Origin: Mesorhizobium_L sp035547755
Lineage (GTDB): Bacteria; Pseudomonadota; Alphaproteobacteria; Rhizobiales; Rhizobiaceae
Assembly: GCA_035547755.1 (NCBI GenBank)
Contig: DASZUG010000055.1
Coordinates: 1 to 64,000 of the forward strand
DNA length: 64,000 bases
Direction of reading: 5' to 3'
Shown here piece by piece: positions 30,868-38,075 of the stretch. The position numbers and the translations under genes were made by a program. The notes beneath the pieces were generated by a model. The model saw only the letters and a list, made by a program, of their open reading frames with translations, searched no databases and was not told where the DNA came from. Each line of letters opens with the position of its first letter. Position 1 is the stretch's first letter.

Positions 30868-31722
30868 TTGAAAGCTGTCGTTCTCGTCTCGCTCCTGCTG
30901 CTATCGGGCTGTTCCGATGGAATCGGGCTGATCAATGTTATTTCTCCGCATAAGGGAACCGCGGTCGAAACGGGCGTCGCCTACGGCAGCGACCCCCGGC
31001 AGCGAATGGACATCTATCTTCCCGGCAAGAGGAAGAGAGCGTCGCCCGTCGTCGTCTTCGTCTATGGCGGCAGTTGGCGCAGCGGCAGCCGCAAGGATTA
31101 CGGTTTCGTCGGAACCGCTCTTGCGAGACAGGGCTTCATCGTCGCCATTCCCGACTACCGGATTTATCCGGATGCCGTCTTTCCGGTCTTTGTCGAGGAT
31201 GTCGCCAAGGCCGTCGCAGCGGTTTCCCGCACCCTAGCAAAAAGTCGGCCGATCATCCTGATCGGTCATTCCGCCGGAGCACAGATCGCCGCGCTCATTA
31301 CGCTTGATCCACGCTATCTGAAGGCGGACGGCATCGATGTATGCCGGAAAATCGCCGGCTTCGTCGGCCTTGCCGGACCCTATGATTTCAAGCCGCCACG
31401 ACAACTCTACAACCGGATCTTCCCCAAGCCGCTTCTTGCGGCGAGCAGGCCGATCAATTTTGCGGGGGGACATCATCCGCCGTCGCTTCTCATCAGTGGA
31501 ACGTTCGATCTGGTCGTCAATCCCAAGCAGACAAAAGAATTGGCAGCGGCCCTCAGGCGCTCCGGGAACGACGTCAGGACAGCACTTTATCCGCGGCTCG
31601 GTCATGTGACGCTGATCGGAACGCTTGCGCCGCCGCTCCGGCAATTCGCGCCAACGCTGAAGACCGTTTCCGCCTTCGTACGGGAAGAAAGCCGGAAGGC
31701 TCCGCCCTATTGCAGGGGCTGA
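30868..31722 (+). CDS. Alpha/beta hydrolase lipoprotein (carboxylesterase-like)
   Basis: A 284-residue predicted lipoprotein esterase. It opens with TTG 30868 after GCGGAGACGG and has a short signal sequence ending in the lipobox LLSGC. The hydrolase fold has the oxyanion motif VYGGSW, the nucleophile elbow GHSAG (Ser135), an acid in GTFDLVV and a His in RLGHVTL, so the triad appears complete. It resembles the BD-FAE/kynurenine formamidase-like esterases that act on small esters. Substrate is unknown. Its 3' end overlaps that of the convergent TetR gene by 16 bp. Confidence 0.84.
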   Translation: MKAVVLVSLLLLSGCSDGIGLINVISPHKGTAVETGVAYGSDPRQRMDIYLPGKRKRASPVVVFVYGGSWRSGSRKDYGFVGTALARQGFIVAIPDYRIYPDAVFPVFVEDVAKAVAAVSRTLAKSRPIILIGHSAGAQIAALITLDPRYLKADGIDVCRKIAGFVGLAGPYDFKPPRQLYNRIFPKPLLAASRPINFAGGHHPPSLLISGTFDLVVNPKQTKELAAALRRSGNDVRTALYPRLGHVTLIGTLAPPLRQFAPTLKTVSAFVREESRKAPPYCRG

Positions 31723-32345
31723 GAAACGCCTCGACCGGGATGCGGCAGCACCCGCCTCAGAAGGGTACGGTAAACCTCTTGCCGCTTGCCGGGCCCCATG
31801 GCGGAAAACATCCGCAACTGGCCGGAATTCACAAGTTCGGCGATGCCGTGGACCATCGCCCAGGCGGCGGCTATATCGGGCGCGGCGGCGTCCTCGTCGT
31901 CGCTGCCCTTTGCGGCACAAACCGCTTCCACAAGGGCCTTGTAGGCGGCGGTCGCAGCTTCGCCGAGAACAGGATCGGAAAAATCGGGCTTGTCGGAAGA
32001 GAACATCAACTTGAACAACGCAGGTTCGGCGGTAGCGAAATCGATATAGCCAAGGCCGATTGCAACGAGTTGATCGGCGGCATCTTCTTTGGCTTTGGCA
32101 CTCCTGGCGGCCATCGCGGCGGTCAAGCGAGCATAGGCCACCGCGGCAAGGGCGGTCAGCAGGGCGTCGGCGTCGCGAAAGTGATGCGCCGGGGCTGCAT
32201 GGGAAACGCCCGCCCGCTTGGCGCAGCCACGTAGCGTAAATCCCTCGATCCCCTTTTCCTTAAGTTCCTCCTCCGCCGCTTGCAGCAGCGCGTGGCGAAG
32301 GTCGCCATGATGATAAGGCCGATTCCCGCCCTCGACATTGTCCAT
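31707..32345 (-). CDS. TetR/AcrR family transcriptional regulator (WHG domain)
   Basis: A 212-residue repressor-type protein. The N-terminal helix-turn-helix (HGDLRHALLQAAEEELKEKGIEGFTLRGCAKRAGVSHAAPAHHFRDADALL) is followed by a WHG-type ligand-binding domain with FKLMFSS and the IAAAWAMVHGIAELVNSGQL motif that names it. It is divergent from the ABA4-like/7-TM gene pair; the 152 bp gap contains two operator-like boxes in inverted orientation, so it very likely controls itself and that pair. The ligand is unknown. Confidence 0.9.
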   Translation of the reverse strand: MDNVEGGNRPYHHGDLRHALLQAAEEELKEKGIEGFTLRGCAKRAGVSHAAPAHHFRDADALLTALAAVAYARLTAAMAARSAKAKEDAADQLVAIGLGYIDFATAEPALFKLMFSSDKPDFSDPVLGEAATAAYKALVEAVCAAKGSDDEDAAAPDIAAAWAMVHGIAELVNSGQLRMFSAMGPGKRQEVYRTLLRRVLPHPGRGVSQPLQ

Positions 32346-32408
32346 TTCAACTCCGCTTGGTTCGCAGCAATTCGGGCGCCGCCCCCGTCTTAGTCGAAAA
32401 GCACGGAT

Positions 32409-32461
32409 GGATGCAATCTTTACGATGGAAAGTTTATCTTGACTTTGTAAAGATTACATCC
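32409..32461. promoter_or_regulatory. Double operator for the TetR regulator
   Basis: Between the divergent TetR and ABA4-like genes a 15-base arm at 32409-32423 (GGATGCAATCTTTAC) is repeated in inverse at 32447-32461 (GTAAAGATTACATCC), 14 of 15 positions matching. Each arm contains a 13-bp box; the right one, 32446-32458, is the perfect palindrome TGTAA-AGA-TTACA, the left one (32412-32424) is imperfect. Centres are 34 bp apart, between three and three and a half helical turns. TTGACT at 32439-32444, a possible -35 for the ABA4-like gene, lies between the boxes, so binding would block transcription. Confidence 0.7.
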
Positions 32462-32497
32462 GATCATGCCTGTGTCTTTGGTTCGTGGAGGTCGCGC

Positions 32498-32947
32498 ATG
32501 GATCCCGACACTATCTTCAGAACGGCGAACCTGTTGGCGCTCGCCGGCTGGCTCGTGCTTTTGGCGAGTCCTCTTTGGCCGTGGCAGGCCGAACGGCTTT
32601 CCGGTCTCGCGATTCCGCTTTTGCTCTCGGTCGCCTATTGCGGGCTGATCTTCGCGTTCTGGACAAGCGGGAAGGGCGGTTTTTCCAGCCTCGGCGATGT
32701 GGCCCGTCTCTTCCAGACACGGCAATTGCTGCTGGCTGGCTGGATCCATTATCTGGCGTTCGATCTCTTCGTCGGCGCGTGGATTGTGCGTACCTCCAGG
32801 TCGGAAGAGATCCGGTTTTGGGCGGTCGTTCCCTGCCTCGTCGCCACTTTCCTGTTCGGCCCCGCCGGCTTCCTTCTCTTCAATGCCATCCGCTCAACGA
32901 AAAGCATCGCGGCGCAGCCCGGGATGAGCACAAAGGTGATGTCATGA
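32498..32947 (+). CDS. ABA4-like (DUF4281) membrane protein
   Basis: A 149-residue integral membrane protein with four predicted helices, matching the ABA4-like family named after a plant protein needed for neoxanthin synthesis; bacterial members have no proven role. The motif LLAGWIHYLAFDLFVGAWIVR is characteristic. ATG 32498 follows a GTGGAGG ribosome site; upstream in-frame codons run through the operator region. Its stop overlaps the next gene (ATGA), so both are translationally coupled, and the TetR regulator is divergent. Confidence 0.82.
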   Translation: MDPDTIFRTANLLALAGWLVLLASPLWPWQAERLSGLAIPLLLSVAYCGLIFAFWTSGKGGFSSLGDVARLFQTRQLLLAGWIHYLAFDLFVGAWIVRTSRSEEIRFWAVVPCLVATFLFGPAGFLLFNAIRSTKSIAAQPGMSTKVMS

Positions 32948-33798
32948 GTATTGTCGAAATTTCTCGCGCTCCTTCCATCGGCCGTCCTATCGCGATCAAC
33001 TGGCTCAGGGAGCTTTCGGCCCGTCAATCCGCGTTGACCGGCGCCGGCGTCCTGCTTGTTGTCGCCATGCTTCCGATGGGATTCGCTTTCCTGCTTGATA
33101 CACGTCTTTTCAACGGTATCGACGTCTGGATCAAGCCGCTCAAATTCGCCCTTGCCGTCGCCATCTACATGTTCACGCTGGCGTTCTTCGCCAGTTGGGT
33201 CGATGAAAAGGTGGGAACGGCGCGCTGGTTTCGCGTGCTTTCCTGGGCGACCGCAAGCGCCGGAACGCTCGAAGTCTTCTACATCGCCTTGCAGGCGTCC
33301 CGTGATGAGGCCTCGCATTTCAACTACACCGACAATTTGCATATGGCGCTTTACGGGTTGATGGGCATCGGTGCGACGCTGATGATCAGCTTCTCGGCGA
33401 TTCTCGGCATTCTCATCGCACGCAACGGCAAGCTTGACGTCGCGCCGGTCATTAAAGACTCGGTCGTGCTCGGGCTGACGCTCGCTTTCGTGCTGACGCT
33501 CATCCCGGCCGGAACCATGAGCGCCATGGGCAGCCACTGGATCGGCGGGGTCCATTCCGACGCCGGCGGCATGACGCTCACGGGCTGGTCGCGCGACGGC
33601 GGCGATCTTCGCGTGGCGCATCTTTTCGGGACTCATGCGATGCATTTCATCCCTGCCTTCGGCGTCGTCTCGGCCCTGGTGCTGGGGCCTGAGAAGCGCT
33701 GGCCGGTGTGGCTGTTTACGGTCGTTTTCTGCGGGTTTGTCGCCTTCCTCTTCTTCCAGGCGCTTGCTGGGCAGCCTTTTCTTCCGAGGTTGCATTGA
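32944..33798 (+). CDS. Seven-helix membrane protein of unknown function
   Basis: A 284-residue protein with about seven transmembrane helices (near 34-54, 65-88, 100-120, 134-160, 171-192, 230-250, 255-280). I do not recognise a named family. Histidines sit near membrane segments (HFNYTDNLHMALYG, SHWIGGVHSD, HLFGTHAMHFIPAFG), a pattern that would suit haem, metal or quinone binding, but this is only suggestive. ATG 32944 overlaps the stop of the ABA4-like gene by four bases, so it is translationally coupled and under the same TetR-linked promoter. Confidence 0.75.
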   Translation: MSIVEISRAPSIGRPIAINWLRELSARQSALTGAGVLLVVAMLPMGFAFLLDTRLFNGIDVWIKPLKFALAVAIYMFTLAFFASWVDEKVGTARWFRVLSWATASAGTLEVFYIALQASRDEASHFNYTDNLHMALYGLMGIGATLMISFSAILGILIARNGKLDVAPVIKDSVVLGLTLAFVLTLIPAGTMSAMGSHWIGGVHSDAGGMTLTGWSRDGGDLRVAHLFGTHAMHFIPAFGVVSALVLGPEKRWPVWLFTVVFCGFVAFLFFQALAGQPFLPRLH

Positions 33799-33844
33799 AG
33801 GGACGAGACAACTGTTAACGCTTTGTTAATCAACTTGTCTCATT

Positions 33845-33919
33845 CTCAGGCTATCGAATCGGTTCTCCTCCTCCCAAACCGATCGAAATTCGGGCGGTCC
33901 CATGACCGCCCTTTTTGTT
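33845..33919 (+). ncRNA. Putative trans-acting small RNA with anti-Shine-Dalgarno loop
   Basis: In the 195 bp gap after the membrane protein gene, a 7-bp stem (33858-33864 with 33877-33883) displays a 12-base loop containing CTCCTCCTCCC, perfectly complementary to ribosome binding sites. It is followed at once by a strong intrinsic terminator (33892-33919). Rhizobial small RNA families such as alpha-r8 (MmgR) have this plan: a CCUCCUCCC loop and a 3' terminator in about 77 nt. The 5' end is estimated, as no clear promoter could be fixed; family membership is from memory of the motif. Confidence 0.6.
33892..33919 (+). terminator. Rho-independent terminator
   Basis: Perfect 8-bp stem GGGCGGTC (33892-33899) and GACCGCCC (33904-33911), four-base loop CCAT, then TTTTTGTT. 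It would end the putative small RNA and any readthrough from the 7-TM membrane protein gene. Confidence 0.85.
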
Positions 33920-33993
33920 CCTCTATCATGTCCGCGTGACGGCTTGCCGCCGATCCCTCGATCTGCCATGTGAGGGGCAGAGAGGAGACCGTC

Positions 33994-34749
33994 ATGAGTT
34001 CAGCGAAAGTCGCCATCATCACCGGTGCGGGAAGCGGCATCGGCAAGGCCAGCGGCATCACGCTGGTGAGGAACGGCTGGAACACCGTTTTCACGGGACG
34101 ACGTCTCGACGTGCTCGAAGAAGCTGCAAAGGCGGCAGGCGGCGGAAAAGGCAGGGCGCTTGCGGTGCGCTGCGATGTCTCCAAACCGGAACAGGTGGAC
34201 GCTCTCTTCGAAAAGGCGGTCAAGGAATTCGGCCGCGTCGATCTCCTCTTCAACAATGCCGGCCGCGGCTATCCGTCAACGCTGATCGACGAGATCCCGG
34301 TCGAGGTCTGGCGGGACGTGGTGGACGCCAATCTGACCGGCTCATTCCTGTGCGCACGGGCGGCGTTCCGGCAGATGCGGCGGCAATCGCCGATGGGCGG
34401 CCGTATCATCAACAACGGCTCGATCTCCGCCTATGCACCGCGGCCGGGCTCCGTTCCCTATACGACGACGAAACACGGCATTTCCGGCCTGACGCGCACA
34501 TTGGCGCTCGACGGTCGCCCCTTCGACATCGCCTGCGGCCAGATCGATATCGGTAACGCGATGACCGAGATGGGCGCCCAGATGACCAAGGGCGTGCCGC
34601 AGGCGAACGGCCAGATCGCTGTGGAACCAGTAATCGACGCCCAGATCGTCGCGGATGCCGTGCTGCATATGGCGAGCCTGCCGCTCGACGCCAACATCCT
34701 CTTCATGAACGTGATGGCGACGAAGATGCCCTTCGTCGGCCGCGGCTAA
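33994..34749 (+). CDS. SDR family NAD(P)-dependent oxidoreductase
   Basis: A 251-residue classical short-chain dehydrogenase. The cofactor motif TGAGSGIGKAS is at the N-terminus, the NNAG motif (FNNAGRGYP) follows, and the catalytic residues are Ser in INNGSISAY and Tyr-x-x-x-Lys in VPYTTTKHGISGL. The ATG at 33994 follows AGAGGAG; an earlier in-frame start at 33970 is less likely. The specific substrate is not readable. It is the only gene between the small RNA and the MarR-GNAT gene and may be a single-gene unit. Confidence 0.9.
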   Translation: MSSAKVAIITGAGSGIGKASGITLVRNGWNTVFTGRRLDVLEEAAKAAGGGKGRALAVRCDVSKPEQVDALFEKAVKEFGRVDLLFNNAGRGYPSTLIDEIPVEVWRDVVDANLTGSFLCARAAFRQMRRQSPMGGRIINNGSISAYAPRPGSVPYTTTKHGISGLTRTLALDGRPFDIACGQIDIGNAMTEMGAQMTKGVPQANGQIAVEPVIDAQIVADAVLHMASLPLDANILFMNVMATKMPFVGRG

Positions 34750-34785
34750 GCGTTTCTAACGAGGAATGTCTTGCGGAGCCGAAAC

Positions 34786-34805
34786 TCTCTGACTAAAGTC
34801 AGAGA
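34786..34805. promoter_or_regulatory. Palindromic operator abutting a start codon
   Basis: A palindrome TCTCTGACT-AA-AGTCAGAGA with 9-bp perfect arms ends one base before the ATG (34806) of the MarR-GNAT gene. It occupies the place of the ribosome site, and no other Shine-Dalgarno sequence is present. MarR proteins bind palindromes of about this size, so autoregulation is the simple reading; the transcript may be leaderless or poorly translated. Confidence 0.65.
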
Positions 34806-35708
34806 ATGGAAATCGGCCAGGTCAAGCAGGTCCGCAGTTTCAATCGGCTGGTAACGCAGCGTGTCGGCGCGCTCCAGGACAGTTATGTCTCGCGCGGGCG
34901 GCCGCTCGCGGAAGCGCGGTTGATCTTCGAGATTGGTGCGCTGGGCGGCAGTGCTGATTTGCGCCTGCTCAGAAACAGGCTCGGTCTCGATTCGGGCTAT
35001 CTCAGCAGGCTTCTGCGTTCCCTCGAAGGGCAGGGCATGGCCGAGGTGCGGAAAGGCCCGGCTGACGGGCGCGTGCGCGAAGCGGCTCTGACGGCGAAAG
35101 GCAGGCGGGAATACCGGACCTACGACACGCTGTCCGATCGCTTGGCCGAGGAAATCCTGGCGTCGCTCGGTCCATCGCAGCGCGAAAGACTTGTCGCGGC
35201 GATGGCGGAAGTCGAAAGGCTGATCCGTGTTGCAGGCCTGATGATTGAGCTTGAACCGCCGGAAAGCGCGGATGCGCATTGGTGTCTGGAACACTATTTC
35301 CTCGAATTGACCGAACGCTTCGATGCCGGCTTCGACCCGGCGAACGGCAACATGCTGACCGCGGAGGAGATGACGCCGCCTGCCGGCTGGCTGCTCGTCG
35401 CGAGGCTCGATGGCGAGTCTGTCGGGTGCGGCGTCCTGAAGCGGCTGGACGAGGCGACCGGCGAGATCAAGCGCGTCTGGACGGCGTCCTCCGTTCGTGG
35501 CCTCGGCGTGGCGAGCAGGCTGATGGACCGGCTGGAGGCGCTGGCGATCGAGCAGGGGTTCAAGACCGTGAAGCTCGACACCAACAAGGCGCTGACTGAG
35601 GCGCGCCAGCTTTACCTCAAACGCGGCTATGGCGAGATCGCGCGCTACAACGACAATCCCTACGCTCATCACTGGTTCGAGAAATCCCTGTCCGGGAAGG
35701 GTGCGTAG
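34806..35708 (+). CDS. Bifunctional MarR-type regulator/GNAT acetyltransferase
   Basis: A 300-residue fusion. Residues 1-145 form a winged helix of MarR type (LRLLRNRLGLDSGYLSRLLRSLEGQGMAEVRKGPADGRVREAALT) and residues about 150-300 a GNAT domain with acetyl-CoA motif VWTASSVRGLGVASRLMDRLE and C-terminal TNKALTEARQLYLKRGYGEI. Such fusions are frequent in alphaproteobacteria; the acetylated substrate is generally unknown. The start lies one base beyond a perfect palindrome that probably is its own operator. Convergent with the yciI-like gene, 11 bp apart. Confidence 0.9.
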   Translation: MEIGQVKQVRSFNRLVTQRVGALQDSYVSRGRPLAEARLIFEIGALGGSADLRLLRNRLGLDSGYLSRLLRSLEGQGMAEVRKGPADGRVREAALTAKGRREYRTYDTLSDRLAEEILASLGPSQRERLVAAMAEVERLIRVAGLMIELEPPESADAHWCLEHYFLELTERFDAGFDPANGNMLTAEEMTPPAGWLLVARLDGESVGCGVLKRLDEATGEIKRVWTASSVRGLGVASRLMDRLEALAIEQGFKTVKLDTNKALTEARQLYLKRGYGEIARYNDNPYAHHWFEKSLSGKGA

Positions 35709-35719
35709 GGTTCTTCGCT

Positions 35720-36079
35720 TCAGCCGGCGAGCGTTGCACCGGGACGGAAGTGCACGATAGGGCGGATTTCATAGACCGCCGTCGGGTTGACGCTGCGCAA
35801 ATCGCGCGCCGCCGCGACCGCTTCGTCCTCCGTTTCGAAATCCATGATGTAGAAACCGAGAAGCTGCTCCTTGGTTTCCGCGAAGGGGCCGTCCATGACG
35901 GCGTCCCGAAGCGTGACCGCGTTCTTCGTTGCGCCGAGGCGGGCGGCCGGCCCCAGGCTTCCCTTCTCCGTCAGCCGCTCATGGATGCGCTCGAGATCCG
36001 CCATCAAGGCGGCGTCCTCCGCAGCGCTCATGGAGCTTATCTTTTCCTCGACGTGATAGGCCAGAATCGCATAGAGCAT
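35720..36079 (-). CDS. YciI family protein
   Basis: A 119-residue ferredoxin-like fold protein of the YCII family. The N-terminus MLYAILAYH and the DGPFAETKEQLLGFYI segment identify the DGPF/YCII type; Asp in the latter is thought to be catalytic or ligand-binding. It is encoded 27 bp downstream of an aminotransferase gene on the same strand and is probably cotranscribed. The function is unknown; some relatives sit beside sigma factors, which is not the case here. Confidence 0.87.
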   Translation of the reverse strand: MLYAILAYHVEEKISSMSAAEDAALMADLERIHERLTEKGSLGPAARLGATKNAVTLRDAVMDGPFAETKEQLLGFYIMDFETEDEAVAAARDLRSVNPTAVYEIRPIVHFRPGATLAG

Positions 36080-36106
36080 CGGTAGGTCCTCCCGGTTCGA
36101 GCTTTC

Positions 36107-37291
36107 CTATTTCCTCAGGAATTTTTCCATCCTGTCGATGGCGCGCAGGATGTTCTCTTCCGAATTGGCGTAGGACAGCCTGAGATAGCCTTCGCCGAGA
36201 ATTCCAAAATCCGGCCCGCCGATCAGCGCCACGCCGGCTTCTTCGAGGAGGGCCGAGGCGAGCTTCTTCGCCTGCCAGCCCGCCTCCTTGACATTGGGGA
36301 AGGCGTAAAAGGCGCCCTTGGGCGTGGCGCAGGAGACGCCGGGAAGTCCATTCAGTCCTTCGACGACGATCCTGCGGCGCCTGTCGAAAGCCTTCAGCAT
36401 CTTTTCGACTTCGTCCTGTGGGCCGTCGATCGCGGCGATGCCGGCAAACTGGCTCGGCGCGTTGACGCAGGACCAGCAATTGACGGCGAGCTTGCGCACC
36501 TTGTCGTAGAGCATCCCGCTTTTCGGAGAATTCGGCCAGATCGACCAACCCATGCGCCAGCCGGTCATCGCCCAGGTCTTCGACCAGCCATTCAGCACGA
36601 TGAGGCGGTCGCGGATTTCGGGGAAGGTGAGGAGAGAGGTTGCCTTCTCGCCGTCATAGGTCATCACATCGTAGATCTCGTCGGAGAGGATGGCGATTTC
36701 GGGAAATCGCTCTAGCCCCTTGACCAGCTTTTCGATCTCCGCGCGCGGCGTCACGCCGCCCGTCGGGTTGGCCGGCGAGTTGAGGATCAGAAGCCGCGTT
36801 TTCGGCGTGATGAGGGAGAGCGTTTCCTCCGCCGAAAAGGCGAAGCCGTTTTCCTCTCGGACCGGAACTGGAACGGGCGTCGCGCCGGTGAACTCGATCA
36901 TGGAGCGGTAGATCGGGAAACCGGGATCGGGATAGAGGATTTCCGCGCCCGATTCGCCGAACATGATGATCGCCGCATACATTGTCGGCTTTCCGCCGGG
37001 CATGATCATGATGTTTTCGGGCGAGACCTCCACGCCCGTCATCGCCAGTGTCCGGCGCGCCACGGCCTCGCGACAGGCGAGCAGCCCGGTAGCGGGCGTG
37101 TAGCCATGATGTCCGTCGCGCAGCGCCTTGATTGCGGCCTCGACAATGTGATCGGGCGTGCGGAAATCCGGCTGACCGATGCCGAGATTGATGATATCCC
37201 GCCCTTGCTGGGCGAGCGCCGTCGCGCGCGCCAGCACGGCGAAGGCGTTTTCCTCGCCTATCCGATCAAAGGCGGAAACTGTGTGGAGCAT
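36107..37291 (-). CDS. Class I/II pyridoxal phosphate-dependent aminotransferase
   Basis: A 394-residue fold type I aminotransferase related to aspartate/aromatic aminotransferases of subgroup I-gamma. Seen motifs: LGIGQPDFRTPDHI near the N-terminus, NSPANPTGGV, DEIYDVMTYDG with the pyridine-binding Asp and Tyr, and the Schiff-base lysine in NGWSKTWAMTGWRMGW, followed by the Arg-containing LRLSYANSEENI. Amino donor and acceptor cannot be assigned from sequence. The yciI-like gene follows. It is divergent from the GNAT gene at 37370. Confidence 0.9.
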   Translation of the reverse strand: MLHTVSAFDRIGEENAFAVLARATALAQQGRDIINLGIGQPDFRTPDHIVEAAIKALRDGHHGYTPATGLLACREAVARRTLAMTGVEVSPENIMIMPGGKPTMYAAIIMFGESGAEILYPDPGFPIYRSMIEFTGATPVPVPVREENGFAFSAEETLSLITPKTRLLILNSPANPTGGVTPRAEIEKLVKGLERFPEIAILSDEIYDVMTYDGEKATSLLTFPEIRDRLIVLNGWSKTWAMTGWRMGWSIWPNSPKSGMLYDKVRKLAVNCWSCVNAPSQFAGIAAIDGPQDEVEKMLKAFDRRRRIVVEGLNGLPGVSCATPKGAFYAFPNVKEAGWQAKKLASALLEEAGVALIGGPDFGILGEGYLRLSYANSEENILRAIDRMEKFLRK

Positions 37292-37320
37292 CTGACGGTC
37301 CGTCTGGTCCAGTTGTAATT

Positions 37321-37343
37321 GAGAAGGTTTTGTGGACCTTCTC
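37321..37343. promoter_or_regulatory. Inverted repeat in divergent promoter region
   Basis: Perfect 8-bp arms GAGAAGGT (37321-37328) and ACCTTCTC (37336-37343) with a 7-base spacer lie in the 78 bp between the aminotransferase and GNAT starts. No T-tract follows, so an operator is more likely than a terminator. No regulator is adjacent. Confidence 0.4.
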
Positions 37344-37369
37344 CTGCTTTGTCAAACGGAATGACACCG

Positions 37370-38056
37370 ATGAGCGCATCGCTGAAAGACTGGACGCCGC
37401 GTCAACGCCCGGATCGCCGTACATTCGAAGGGCGGTATGTCAAGATTGAGCCGCTCGACGCAGCCTATCATGGCGACGGCCTTTACGCGGCTTCCACAGT
37501 GCCCGACGCGGAGCGCCTTTTTCGCTATCTGCCGGACTACCCGCCGGCGAGCCGTCCGGCCTTTCAGCCCTGGCTCGACAAGGCGGAGCGCAGCGAGGAT
37601 CCGCTTTTCTTCACCATCATCGACAAGGCGAGCGGCGAAATCGCCGGGCGGCAGACGCTGATGCGGATAGACACGAACAATGGCGTGATCGAGATCGGCA
37701 ATGTCTATTGGAGCCCGCTCATGGCGCGCAAGCCGGCGGCGACGGAAGCGTTGTTCCTTTTCGCGCAATATGTTTTCGACGAACTCGGCTATCGCCGTTT
37801 CGAATGGAAATGCCACAACGACAATCTGCCCTCGAAACGCGCGGCGGAACGTTTCGGCTTTGCCTTCGAGGGCATTTTCCGGCAGCATGTGGTGGTCAAG
37901 GGCGCGAACCGGGACACGGCCTGGTTCGGCATGATCGACAAGGAATGGCCGGAAAACCGCAAGGCTTTTGAAGAATGGCTCGATCCGGCTAATTTCGACA
38001 AGGACGGCATCCAGAAGAGGCGGCTCGAGGAGATACGCGCCAGCATCTCGGCCTGA
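37370..38056 (+). CDS. GNAT family N-acetyltransferase (RimJ/RimL-like)
   Basis: A 228-residue acetyltransferase of the RimL/Acetyltransf_3 group. The central part IEIGNVYWSPLMARKPAATEALFLFAQYVFDELGYRRFEWKCHNDNLPSKRAAERFGFAFEG is typical of proteins that acetylate N-termini or small amines. The ATG at 37370 follows ACGGA; ATG 37361 is possible. It is divergent from the aminotransferase and followed 19 bp later by the CDF transporter gene, so the two may be cotranscribed. Confidence 0.88.
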   Translation: MSASLKDWTPRQRPDRRTFEGRYVKIEPLDAAYHGDGLYAASTVPDAERLFRYLPDYPPASRPAFQPWLDKAERSEDPLFFTIIDKASGEIAGRQTLMRIDTNNGVIEIGNVYWSPLMARKPAATEALFLFAQYVFDELGYRRFEWKCHNDNLPSKRAAERFGFAFEGIFRQHVVVKGANRDTAWFGMIDKEWPENRKAFEEWLDPANFDKDGIQKRRLEEIRASISA

Positions 38057-38075
38057 AAGGTTTACGCTGAACGAC

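Noticed and set aside
32749..33795. Open frame of 348 codons antisense to the 7-TM membrane protein gene
   Set aside because: Product is His/Arg/Glu-rich without hydrophobic order, whereas the plus strand gives regular membrane helices and translational coupling.
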